From: an uncultured Flavobacterium sp.
GTDB taxonomy: Bacteria; Bacteroidota; Bacteroidia; Flavobacteriales; Flavobacteriaceae
Reading direction: 5' to 3'
Assembly: GCF_946220915.1 (NCBI RefSeq)
Contig: NZ_CAMIHH010000108.1
Location: forward strand, 1 to 11,161
DNA length: 11,161 nucleotides
The translations under genes and the position numbers were made by a program. This document shows positions 1 through 5,839 of this stretch, piece after piece (the stretch's first letter is position 1; each line of letters begins with the position of its first letter). The notes under the pieces were generated by a model that was given only the letters and a program-made list of their open reading frames with translations, was not told the DNA's origin and ran no database searches.

Positions 1-108
1 AGAACAAGCCTTATTTTACAACAATGCCCTCCTGACGAGGAAAAATCTTTCTATTTGCAAAAGATACTGACCCCCCATTGGGGTTCATAGTTACAAATCC
101 GCCACCAA

Positions 109-1746
109 TTATTTTAAAAGTATTTTGTTATACTGGGCAGCATTATTAAGCAGTGCCGCTGCCTTTTGTATCTCGGGATTGCTGGTCGTATAGTATTTGT
201 AAAGGCCCTCCTTGTATTGGTAACGCTTGATCAGTTCGTCAAGCAGCAGTTGCTTTATCTCATTCTTGTGCGTGTTCAGCTCTTTCTCCTCGCTTTTTTG
301 CAGCGCAGTAAGCAACTGGTTGTATTCGGCAGCAATGCTTTGGTCTACCTTTTCTTTCTTAGCCACTTCCAGCGTAGCTTTCAGCGATTTCTCGGTTTCG
401 GTATCAAACTCGAATTTTTCTTTTTTCAGGTACGCCTTGAACGATTCAAATTCCACATCCGTTACAGTCGGGATTGCCGTGCCAACATTCGGGTTTTTAT
501 AATAGTATACTGTGGCATAGTTGAAAATGCCATCTTTACGTATCAGGGCATCGGCTATTGCACTTTGTTTAGATTCTTCCAGTTCCACATCAGGCAATAT
601 CCCGCCCCCGTCATATACCGTCCGGCCCTTGCGGGTCTTGAAGGCATTATAATCTTTTTTGTCTATGCGTATGGCTTTGCCGTCAGCATCTTTATGAGTA
701 TAATCAAGTGCCTGGATGCCACGGCCCGATGGCGTATAGTAGCGCGAAATGGTCACTTTTACCTGGGTGCCGTAAGTCAGGTCAAGTGGGCGCTGCACCA
801 GGCCTTTGCCAAAGCTCCTGCTGCCTACAACAACGGCACGGTCCAGATCCTGCAGGGCACCGGCAACGATTTCTGAGGCCGACGCGCTTTTGCCATCTAC
901 CAAAACTACCAGTGGTATTTCCAGGTCTACCGGCGTCTTTTGGGTTTTGTAGGTGTTATTGTATTTCTCGTTCTTGGATTTTGTGGTCACAATGGTCTCG
1001 TCCTGTTTTACGAACAGGTTGCAAATGTTTACTGCCTCGTTTAAAAGGCCGCCGGGATTGCCCCTAAGGTCGAGTATGATATTCTTTGCACCCTGGCCCT
1101 TAAGGTCTATGAGTGCCGCCTTGGTTTCCTGCGATGCCTTGGCGTTAAACTGTGACAGCACTATGTAACCGGTTTCCTTTCCAACCAGTGAATAGTAAGG
1201 TACGGCCTTAACATCTACCTCGTTAAGCACTAGCTGGGTGCTCATCTGCTTGCCCTGGCGCAGGTATTTAATGTCGATTTTGGTATTGCGCGAGCCTTTG
1301 AGCAGTTCACCTGCATCCTCTTTAAAGTCGGCCAGTAAAACGTCCCCTATCTGTATGATTTCATCACCGGCCTTAAGGCCTGCCTTGTCGGCAGGATAAT
1401 CCTTGTACGGCTCCTTAATGATGAGCTTGCCCTCCTTGCGTGCTATCTGTGCACCTATGCCCGTATACTCGCCGGTGCTGTTGATCTTGAATTTGGCTAC
1501 ATCCTGCTCGTTAAAGTAGTTGGTATAAGGGTCCAGGTCCTCCAGCATGCTTTTTATGGCCCTGTCCATTAATTCGGCAGGGTTGGTTTCATCCACATAG
1601 TTATTGTTAACAGTCTTGAATAACGTGGTAAATATCTCTATCTGCTTGGCGATCTCGAAAAAGTCGTCCTTAAAGCTTACCCCTACAAACATGAATCCTG
1701 CTGCAAGTGTGGGCAGCACATATCTTTTCTTTAACCTGGTAAACAT
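109..1746 (-). CDS. S41 family C-terminal processing peptidase (CtpA/Prc type) with PDZ domain
   Basis: This is a serine protease of the tail-specific/C-terminal processing family, which trims or degrades envelope proteins. An N-terminal hydrophobic segment (about residues 9-24) after a basic stretch suggests a signal anchor or export signal, so it probably acts in the periplasm. A PDZ domain lies at about 95-175 (GIGAQIARKEG, then AGLKAGDEI). The S41 core is at about 190-390, with the LDLRGNPGG motif near 226-233, nucleophile Ser289 in the SASASEI motif and general base Lys314 in SFGKG. Their spacing of 25 residues matches E. coli Prc Ser452/Lys477. A charged helical tail of about 150 residues follows. 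The length of 545 aa is normal for flavobacterial members. It lies 134 bp downstream of rnpA on the same strand, with no clear terminator between them, so co-transcription is possible. The family is certain; the substrates are unknown. Confidence 0.95.
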   Translation of the reverse strand: MFTRLKKRYVLPTLAAGFMFVGVSFKDDFFEIAKQIEIFTTLFKTVNNNYVDETNPAELMDRAIKSMLEDLDPYTNYFNEQDVAKFKINSTGEYTGIGAQIARKEGKLIIKEPYKDYPADKAGLKAGDEIIQIGDVLLADFKEDAGELLKGSRNTKIDIKYLRQGKQMSTQLVLNEVDVKAVPYYSLVGKETGYIVLSQFNAKASQETKAALIDLKGQGAKNIILDLRGNPGGLLNEAVNICNLFVKQDETIVTTKSKNEKYNNTYKTQKTPVDLEIPLVVLVDGKSASASEIVAGALQDLDRAVVVGSRSFGKGLVQRPLDLTYGTQVKVTISRYYTPSGRGIQALDYTHKDADGKAIRIDKKDYNAFKTRKGRTVYDGGGILPDVELEESKQSAIADALIRKDGIFNYATVYYYKNPNVGTAIPTVTDVEFESFKAYLKKEKFEFDTETEKSLKATLEVAKKEKVDQSIAAEYNQLLTALQKSEEKELNTHKNEIKQLLLDELIKRYQYKEGLYKYYTTSNPEIQKAAALLNNAAQYNKILLK

Positions 1747-1880
1747 ATTTTGCTCTGTTTAATTTGACAGTGATAATCGTGTTACGAAAATAAGGATTAA
1801 AGGCCAATGTACAGCCACCGGAAGCGTTTCTTTTGGCATATCCTGAGTATCAAACGAAAAAAAGCAAAGATTAGTGCGGC

Positions 1881-2261
1881 CTACAGGCTATCCTGTGCGG
1901 CAAACTTTTCGAAAAGCTGAATTGTCCTGGTGTTTATTTCCTCAAAGGAAAGGCGGTCTTTGGTTTGGTATAAAAACATCATCGCGTAGGGCTTATCTGT
2001 AGCCTGGGATAGGATATGCTTGTGGTGGCGGTAAGTTTCGCGCAGCACCCGCTTAAAGTAATTGCGGTCGGACGCTTTTTTAAAATATTTTTTCGATACA
2101 GAAACGCCCACCTGCATGATGGCGCCTTCTTCAGGCTGGGGCACATACACCAGGCGCAGCGGGTATTTTGACACTGACTTGCCTTCAGTAAAAAGAAGGT
2201 CTATCGTTGTGCGGCTTTTCAGTTTTTCTTCCCTCGGGTATGTATAGCGCCTGTTGTCCAT
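1881..2261 (-). CDS. rnpA: Ribonuclease P protein component
   Basis: RnpA is the small basic protein subunit that binds the RNase P RNA and helps it remove 5' leaders from pre-tRNAs in the cytoplasm. The family signature is visible as SDRNYFKRVLRE (the RNR-type motif in the conserved basic helix), preceded by the beta strands VGVSVSKKYFKKA and followed by YAMMFLYQTKDRLSFEEI. The ATG at 2261 (MDNRRYTYPREEKL) gives 126 aa, a usual length. An in-frame TTG at 2270 would add three residues, but it overlaps a TAnnTTTG promoter box, so I prefer the ATG. The usual partner rpmH is not upstream here; instead a divergent regulator gene lies about 230 bp away. The S41 protease gene follows on the same strand. 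Confidence 0.95.
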   Translation of the reverse strand: MDNRRYTYPREEKLKSRTTIDLLFTEGKSVSKYPLRLVYVPQPEEGAIMQVGVSVSKKYFKKASDRNYFKRVLRETYRHHKHILSQATDKPYAMMFLYQTKDRLSFEEINTRTIQLFEKFAAQDSL

Positions 2262-2267
2262 TGGCAG

Positions 2268-2275
2268 CAAATGTA
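2268..2275 (-). promoter_or_regulatory. rnpA: Candidate Bacteroidota -7 box for rnpA
   Basis: Read on the minus strand this is TACATTTG, a full match to the Bacteroidota -7 consensus TAnnTTTG. It ends only 6 bases before the preferred ATG at 2261, so a transcript starting here would be leaderless or nearly so. No good TTTG (-33) is seen 19-20 bp upstream; the sequence there is ATGG. The box itself is seen directly; that it is used is inference. Confidence 0.4.
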
Positions 2276-2389
2276 CGAAGGATTACGAGATTTGCCATAA
2301 TTGGGCCAGAACCACTGGTTACAATTGCAGTGTTTAAGCCAGAATGCATTTATTCGCGGGCAATTTTTTATCCATTTTTTTAGAAAATT

Positions 2390-2412
2390 ACTTGTAAAGT
2401 ATGAAAAGTCAT
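2390..2412. promoter_or_regulatory. Adjacent small palindromes, candidate operator
   Basis: Two short inverted repeats lie back to back: ACTT-GTA-AAGT (2390-2400) and ATGA-AAAG-TCAT (2401-2412). AAAGT also occurs twice in direct orientation, 8 bp apart (2396-2400 and 2405-2409). They lie about 40-60 bp upstream of the -7 box of the S24 repressor gene and also between the divergent rnpA and repressor genes. Self-cleaving repressors commonly autoregulate, so an autoregulatory operator is a reasonable guess. The region is very AT-rich, so chance palindromes are likely. Confidence 0.25.
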
Positions 2413-2453
2413 AATAAAGAAAGATTATTTTCCTGCTTAAATTATTTTTTTCT

Positions 2454-2461
2454 TAGATTTG
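2454..2461 (+). promoter_or_regulatory. Candidate -7 box for S24 repressor gene
   Basis: TAGATTTG matches the Bacteroidota -7 consensus TAnnTTTG and lies 32 bases before the ATG at 2494. The -33 position carries only a weak CTG (2433-2435) rather than TTTG, so the promoter may be weak or need an activator. Confidence 0.45.
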
Positions 2462-2493
2462 CTTAAAATTACATTTCTATAAATATTTTAATT

Positions 2494-3180
2494 ATGGTAT
2501 CATATAGGGTAGGGGAGTATATCGAGGCAAAAGGCATTAGTTATTACGCATTTGAAAACAGCCTGGGAGCCAGCCGGGGCAGCATTTCCAAAGCGGTAAA
2601 GGATGGCAAAAGCATTGGTTCGAACGTCCTTGAGAAAATACTGGCAACCTATCCCGATATAAACCCCGGGTGGCTGCTTACGGGTGAAGGTGCAATGTTT
2701 ACCAATGATGGCCCGAATGTTAAGACATACCGGCTTAAAACCGATACCTCGGTAGAAAGCCAGCAAATTCCACTATACGACCTTGAAGCCGTGGCGGGCC
2801 TTGTGCCGATCTTTGCCAACAGCAACGGCCAAAAGCCCGTAGACCATATCTCCATCCCGCACCTCCCAAAATGCGACGGAGCGGTATATGTGACCGGCGA
2901 TAGCATGAACCCTTTGCTAAAAAGCGGAGACATAGTGATGTACAAGGAAGTGCAGGATATCCAAAACGGAATATTTTGGGGCGAAATGTATTTACTGGGT
3001 ATTGACATGGGCAGCGGTGAGGAATACATTACCGTAAAATATGTTCAGCGCTCCGAGCATCCCGGCTGTGTTAAGCTGGTAAGCGAAAACCAGAGGCACC
3101 AGCCAAAAGATGTTGAGCTGGATAAGATACGGGCACTTGCCCTGGTTAAGGCCAGCATCCGCATGAATGCCATGAACTAA
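2494..3180 (+). CDS. HTH/S24 self-cleaving transcriptional repressor (LexA/CI-like)
   Basis: This 228-aa protein has an N-terminal helix-turn-helix (about residues 5-65, ending in the PGWLLTGEG motif common to phage-type XRE repressors) and a C-terminal S24 peptidase fold (about 92-220). All autocleavage elements are present. Ala101-Gly102 in EAVAGL forms the scissile site, Ser137 in TGDSMNP is the nucleophile, and Lys182 in ITVKYV is the base. The Ala-to-Ser distance of 36 residues is close to the 35 of E. coli LexA. This supports a DNA-binding repressor that cuts itself when stimulated, classically by RecA filaments. No phage genes are seen nearby, and such genes are common as lone chromosomal regulators in Bacteroidota. 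The next gene downstream on the same strand encodes a small secreted protein, and no clear terminator lies between them. Its targets are unknown. Confidence 0.88.
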   Translation: MVSYRVGEYIEAKGISYYAFENSLGASRGSISKAVKDGKSIGSNVLEKILATYPDINPGWLLTGEGAMFTNDGPNVKTYRLKTDTSVESQQIPLYDLEAVAGLVPIFANSNGQKPVDHISIPHLPKCDGAVYVTGDSMNPLLKSGDIVMYKEVQDIQNGIFWGEMYLLGIDMGSGEEYITVKYVQRSEHPGCVKLVSENQRHQPKDVELDKIRALALVKASIRMNAMN

Positions 3181-3186
3181 TCGGCA

Positions 3187-3224
3187 TCTACAAAATTTTC
3201 TACAGTTCTCCACAATCTTCTACA
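3187..3224 (+). repeat. Four helically phased TCTACA-type repeats
   Basis: TCTACA, TCTACA, TCCACA and TCTACA begin at 3187, 3199, 3209 and 3219, with steps of 12, 10 and 10 bp, placing them on nearly the same face of the DNA helix. They begin 6 bases after the S24 repressor stop codon and end about 20 bp before a TAnnTTTG box at 3245. The position resembles an activator or repressor binding array upstream of a promoter that lacks a -33 element. The repeats are seen directly; the binding role is inferred. Confidence 0.45.
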
Positions 3225-3244
3225 GCACTCAATGGTACAGGTGC

Positions 3245-3252
3245 TACGTTTG
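3245..3252 (+). promoter_or_regulatory. Candidate -7 box for the small secreted protein gene
   Basis: TACGTTTG fits the TAnnTTTG -7 consensus. No TTTG or TTG stands about 19 bp upstream; that position falls in the last TCTACA repeat. A start a few bases downstream would give a 5' leader of about 140 nt before the ATG at 3398, AT-rich and without a convincing riboswitch fold. Confidence 0.4.
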
Positions 3253-3397
3253 TAATAAAAGGTTTTTTATTTTAACTGTTTGATTTTCAATGATTTTTTG
3301 CAATAGTTTATGTTGAAATTGAGTCGCAGTTAATTTTAGGCACCTGGCTTGCATATCATCATGGTATAGGAAACGATTTAAATTAAAACATGATATT

Positions 3398-3673
3398 ATG
3401 AAAAAGCTATTTATAAGTGCCCTTATGCTTACCGGAATGGTAGCCATGGCACAGGAAACAACTACACAAACACAGGCTGAAACGACTACTAAAGCGCAGC
3501 CGGCACAAACAACACAAACAACAACTCCTGCCAGGACAGAAGCGAAGCCTGCTGCTAAGGCACAAACAGCCCAGCCTGCGCAACAGCCCGTTGCTATAAA
3601 GAAAACCGAAGCTACCGTAAAAGAAGAAAAAGCTGATGTAAAAAAGGCTGAACCATCTAAAAAGTCTAACTAA
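3398..3673 (+). CDS. Small secreted low-complexity Thr/Gln/Ala/Lys-rich protein
   Basis: This is a 91-aa protein with a clear Sec signal peptide: MKK, then a hydrophobic core, then a cleavage site after VAMA near residue 18, leaving a mature start at about QETTT. The mature part has no fold signature. Residues 19-50 are Thr/Gln/Ala-rich and nearly uncharged; residues 51-91 become Lys/Glu/Ala/Pro-rich (KKTEATVKEEKADVKKAEPS). No cysteine and no type IX secretion C-terminal domain are seen. Similar short, poorly conserved exported proteins are common in flavobacteria and have no known function. It sits alone between an upstream promoter-like region with phased repeats and a strong downstream terminator, so it is probably monocistronic or read through from the S24 repressor gene. 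The coding call is supported by the signal peptide, codon use and terminator. Confidence 0.75.
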   Translation: MKKLFISALMLTGMVAMAQETTTQTQAETTTKAQPAQTTQTTTPARTEAKPAAKAQTAQPAQQPVAIKKTEATVKEEKADVKKAEPSKKSN

Positions 3674-3742
3674 CCCCCGAATGTTTTTAGCCTACATATA
3701 TCCATAGCAAAACAGGTTTTTATCTATTTTATCTGTTTTCAC

Positions 3743-3775
3743 AAACCTCCGGTCCGCAACAACCGGAGGTTTTTT
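3743..3775 (+). terminator. Rho-independent terminator after the small secreted protein gene
   Basis: An 11-bp perfect stem, AAACCTCCGGT (3743-3753) with ACCGGAGGTTT (3762-3772), encloses an 8-nt loop, and a T run follows to 3775. It lies 70 bases after the stop codon at 3673 and is oriented to end plus-strand transcription. Confidence 0.9.
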
Positions 3776-3815
3776 ATTGGGCCGGTTTTAGCCTAAAACA
3801 ACCAGGATGATTGTG

Positions 3816-3846
3816 AAACAAAAAAAGCGGCACCCTACGGCACCGC
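3816..3846 (-). terminator. Rho-independent terminator after the M1 peptidase gene
   Basis: Read on the minus strand, GCGGTGCC and GGTGCCGC form an 8-bp stem with two G-U wobbles and a 4-nt loop (3827-3846), followed by seven T residues (A run at 3820-3826 on the plus strand). It lies 34 bases past the M1 stop codon. With the plus-strand terminator at 3743-3775 it insulates the two convergent genes. Confidence 0.85.
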
Positions 3847-3879
3847 TCTGTCTCTGGAAATCATATTCTTGAATGCCCT

Positions 3880-5778
3880 TTAGTCTGCTCCTTTAATGAA
3901 GGCATTATTTTCCTTATTCACATCAGCCATGAGTTCTGTAGGGTCTATCACAAAAACCTGTATCGAGGCCTTCGGCCTGTTGATAGTAAATTCATAGGTT
4001 TGGTGGCCCCAGTCCCAGGCATCAAGCACTGTCCTTTTCAGGTTCGGGTACGGATTATCCTTAACGTATCGCATCATCTGCAATGGGATATGGTAGCTTT
4101 CCTGCGTGCCATCCTCAAACACTACGATAATATCCATAGGCATTGGCATGCGCCCGATCCTCTCCAGTGTTATTTTTGTAGAATTTCCTGCTTCTGCCAT
4201 TTCCTTAATCCCGTAATCAATGGTATTTGTAGTTTGGCACCAGTCGGTAAGGTACCAGTCCAGGTGCGCGCCGCTCACCTTTTCGGCCGTACGTTTAATA
4301 TCCATGGGTGTAGGGTGGGTAAATTTATAATCGGCATAAAAGCGCTTCAGTGTTTGCGCCAGTTTTTCCTCACCGATGAGGTAGCCCAGTTGCGAAAGGA
4401 ATATCTCGCCTTTAACGTAAGATGCGATGCTGTAAAGCCTATTGGTATCATAACGGTCCGCATGCGTGGTCAGCGGCTGTTCCCTGCCGCTTTTTACCAT
4501 CGAAAAATAAGCAGAATATGCCCCTTTGAAAATGTTTGGTTCTTCTTCCCCTTCCTTAACAGCCGGTGGCATGACCGCCTGCATGGCAAGCGCTTCTATG
4601 TACGATGTGAAACCCTCATCCATCCATCCATGCTTCGACTCATTGGAAGCCAGCACATGCTGAAACCACGAGTGCCCGAATTCATGCGCGGTAACTTCTA
4701 CCAGCCCCTCAAACGACCGGCCCGTGATCAGCGTACACATGGCATACTCCATGCCGCCATCGCCACCCTGTATAACCGAATATTGCCTGTACGGGTAATT
4801 ACCAATTGTCTTGTTGTAAAACGCAAGTATTTCGGCAGTTTTCGGCTGTAATTTTTTCCAGCCTTCCACCGTTTCCGGCGTGTTCTTGTACAGGAAATGC
4901 AGCTCGGTATTGTTGTCGCCCATTATTTTATCATGGGCAAAATTAGGGTCGGCAGCCCATGCAAAGTCGTGCACCATTGGCGCTACAAAATGCCACGTGA
5001 GGGTTTTAGCTTTTTTAGGATATTGTACCTTTACGCCTGCATCTTCATAGCCTTTACCTATTTCATTTTTATTTTGCAGGTAGCCCGTACCGCCAATGGT
5101 GTAAGTTTTATCAATATTGATCTTCACATCAAAATTGCCCCATACGCCATGGAACTCGCGGGCTATGTAAGGATTGGCATGCCAGCCTTCAAAGTCATAC
5201 TCAGCCATCTTAGGATACCATTGCGTCATGGACAGCGCCACGCCTTCGGCATTGTTCCTTCCGCTGCGGCGCACCTGAACCGGTACCTGACCGTCAAAAT
5301 TCAGGGTAAGGGTTATAGACTTGCCAGGGTATAAAGGCCTCGCCAATTCTACTTCCAGCACGGTTCCTGCCACTTTATTGCGAAGGTCGGTACCATCCTG
5401 TTTCAGGTTGGTAATCTTCAGGTAGCCGATTTCATCCGGTTTTAATGAACTGATGCGGCTCTCCTTTATCGTTTTTTCCGGGGTTTTAAATGTTTTAACC
5501 ATCCTGCCATCAGGGTCGGCAATGTGCTTTAGCCTGCCGTCCATCTCGCTGCCGGGCTGGAAAGCATTGTTGTACAGGTGGTAAAAAACCCTGTATAGTG
5601 TATCGGGCGAGTTATTGGTATATACCAGTTCCTGCTTGCCTGTATATTTATAGGTCTTTACGTCCATGGACACTTCCATTTTATAGTCCACGTGCTGTTG
5701 CCAGTAACCCGGGTTCGGGTTTTTCTGCGCAAATAGGCCCGAAGCCGTAAGCAATGCTGCTAAGAGTAATTTTTTCAT
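3880..5778 (-). CDS. M1 family zinc metallopeptidase (aminopeptidase-like), exported
   Basis: This 632-aa protein belongs to the gluzincin M1 family, which removes N-terminal residues from peptides. A signal peptide is visible (MKKLLLAALLTASGLFAQ, cleavage near residue 17-18), so it acts in the periplasm or outside. The N-terminal beta-sandwich spans about residues 28-265. The zinc site is HEFGH at 365-369 with the third ligand Glu388 in WMDEGF, the expected HEXXH-x18-E spacing. GGMEYA at 341-346 corresponds to the GxMEN substrate-binding motif in the variant form typical of bacterial secreted M1 proteins. Tyr454 in SYVKGE matches the catalytic tyrosine. The gene is third in a same-strand run after the MBL-fold and S8 genes. 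A terminator hairpin sits directly in front of its ATG, so its expression may be separate from or attenuated relative to S8. Family certain; peptide substrate not predictable. Confidence 0.95.
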   Translation of the reverse strand: MKKLLLAALLTASGLFAQKNPNPGYWQQHVDYKMEVSMDVKTYKYTGKQELVYTNNSPDTLYRVFYHLYNNAFQPGSEMDGRLKHIADPDGRMVKTFKTPEKTIKESRISSLKPDEIGYLKITNLKQDGTDLRNKVAGTVLEVELARPLYPGKSITLTLNFDGQVPVQVRRSGRNNAEGVALSMTQWYPKMAEYDFEGWHANPYIAREFHGVWGNFDVKINIDKTYTIGGTGYLQNKNEIGKGYEDAGVKVQYPKKAKTLTWHFVAPMVHDFAWAADPNFAHDKIMGDNNTELHFLYKNTPETVEGWKKLQPKTAEILAFYNKTIGNYPYRQYSVIQGGDGGMEYAMCTLITGRSFEGLVEVTAHEFGHSWFQHVLASNESKHGWMDEGFTSYIEALAMQAVMPPAVKEGEEEPNIFKGAYSAYFSMVKSGREQPLTTHADRYDTNRLYSIASYVKGEIFLSQLGYLIGEEKLAQTLKRFYADYKFTHPTPMDIKRTAEKVSGAHLDWYLTDWCQTTNTIDYGIKEMAEAGNSTKITLERIGRMPMPMDIIVVFEDGTQESYHIPLQMMRYVKDNPYPNLKRTVLDAWDWGHQTYEFTINRPKASIQVFVIDPTELMADVNKENNAFIKGAD

Positions 5779-5783
5779 GCGTT

Positions 5784-5820
5784 AAAAATAAAAAAAACGG
5801 AAGGGATTTCGCCCTTCCGT
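5784..5820 (-). terminator. Terminator after S8 protease gene, overlapping the M1 leader
   Basis: Read on the minus strand, ACGGAAGGG and CCCTTCCGT form a perfect 9-bp stem (5812-5820 with 5797-5805) with a 6-nt loop, followed by a T-rich tract to 5784. The S8 stop codon is 20 bases upstream. The T tract ends only 5 bases before the M1 ATG at 5778, so the hairpin both ends the S8 message and must be part of any M1 message that starts upstream. Confidence 0.85.
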
Positions 5821-5839
5821 CAAGTTGTTTTTGTCAGGA

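Noticed and set aside
11..88. A 25-codon minus-strand ORF (starting MNPNGGSVSFANRK) after the S41 protease gene, with a CCCCATTGGGG palindrome at its start
   Set aside because: Too short, no recognisable motif, and the palindrome gives only a 4-bp stem. No T run follows, so it is not a convincing terminator either. The 1-108 region holds no other supportable feature.
166..876. Long plus-strand open frame of 236 codons opposite the S41 gene (and similar ones opposite the M1, S8 and MBL-fold genes)
   Set aside because: Antisense shadows: the translations are Phe/Cys/Arg-rich without motifs, while the opposite strand encodes full catalytic proteins.
2494..3180. S24 repressor as evidence of a prophage
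   Set aside because: No integrase, structural or replication genes are nearby, and neighbours are ordinary chromosomal genes; such regulators occur outside phages.
3253..3397. Riboswitch or other structured leader before the small secreted protein gene
   Set aside because: The stretch is AT-rich with only weak short repeats (TGATTTT twice) and no conserved aptamer pattern that I recognise.
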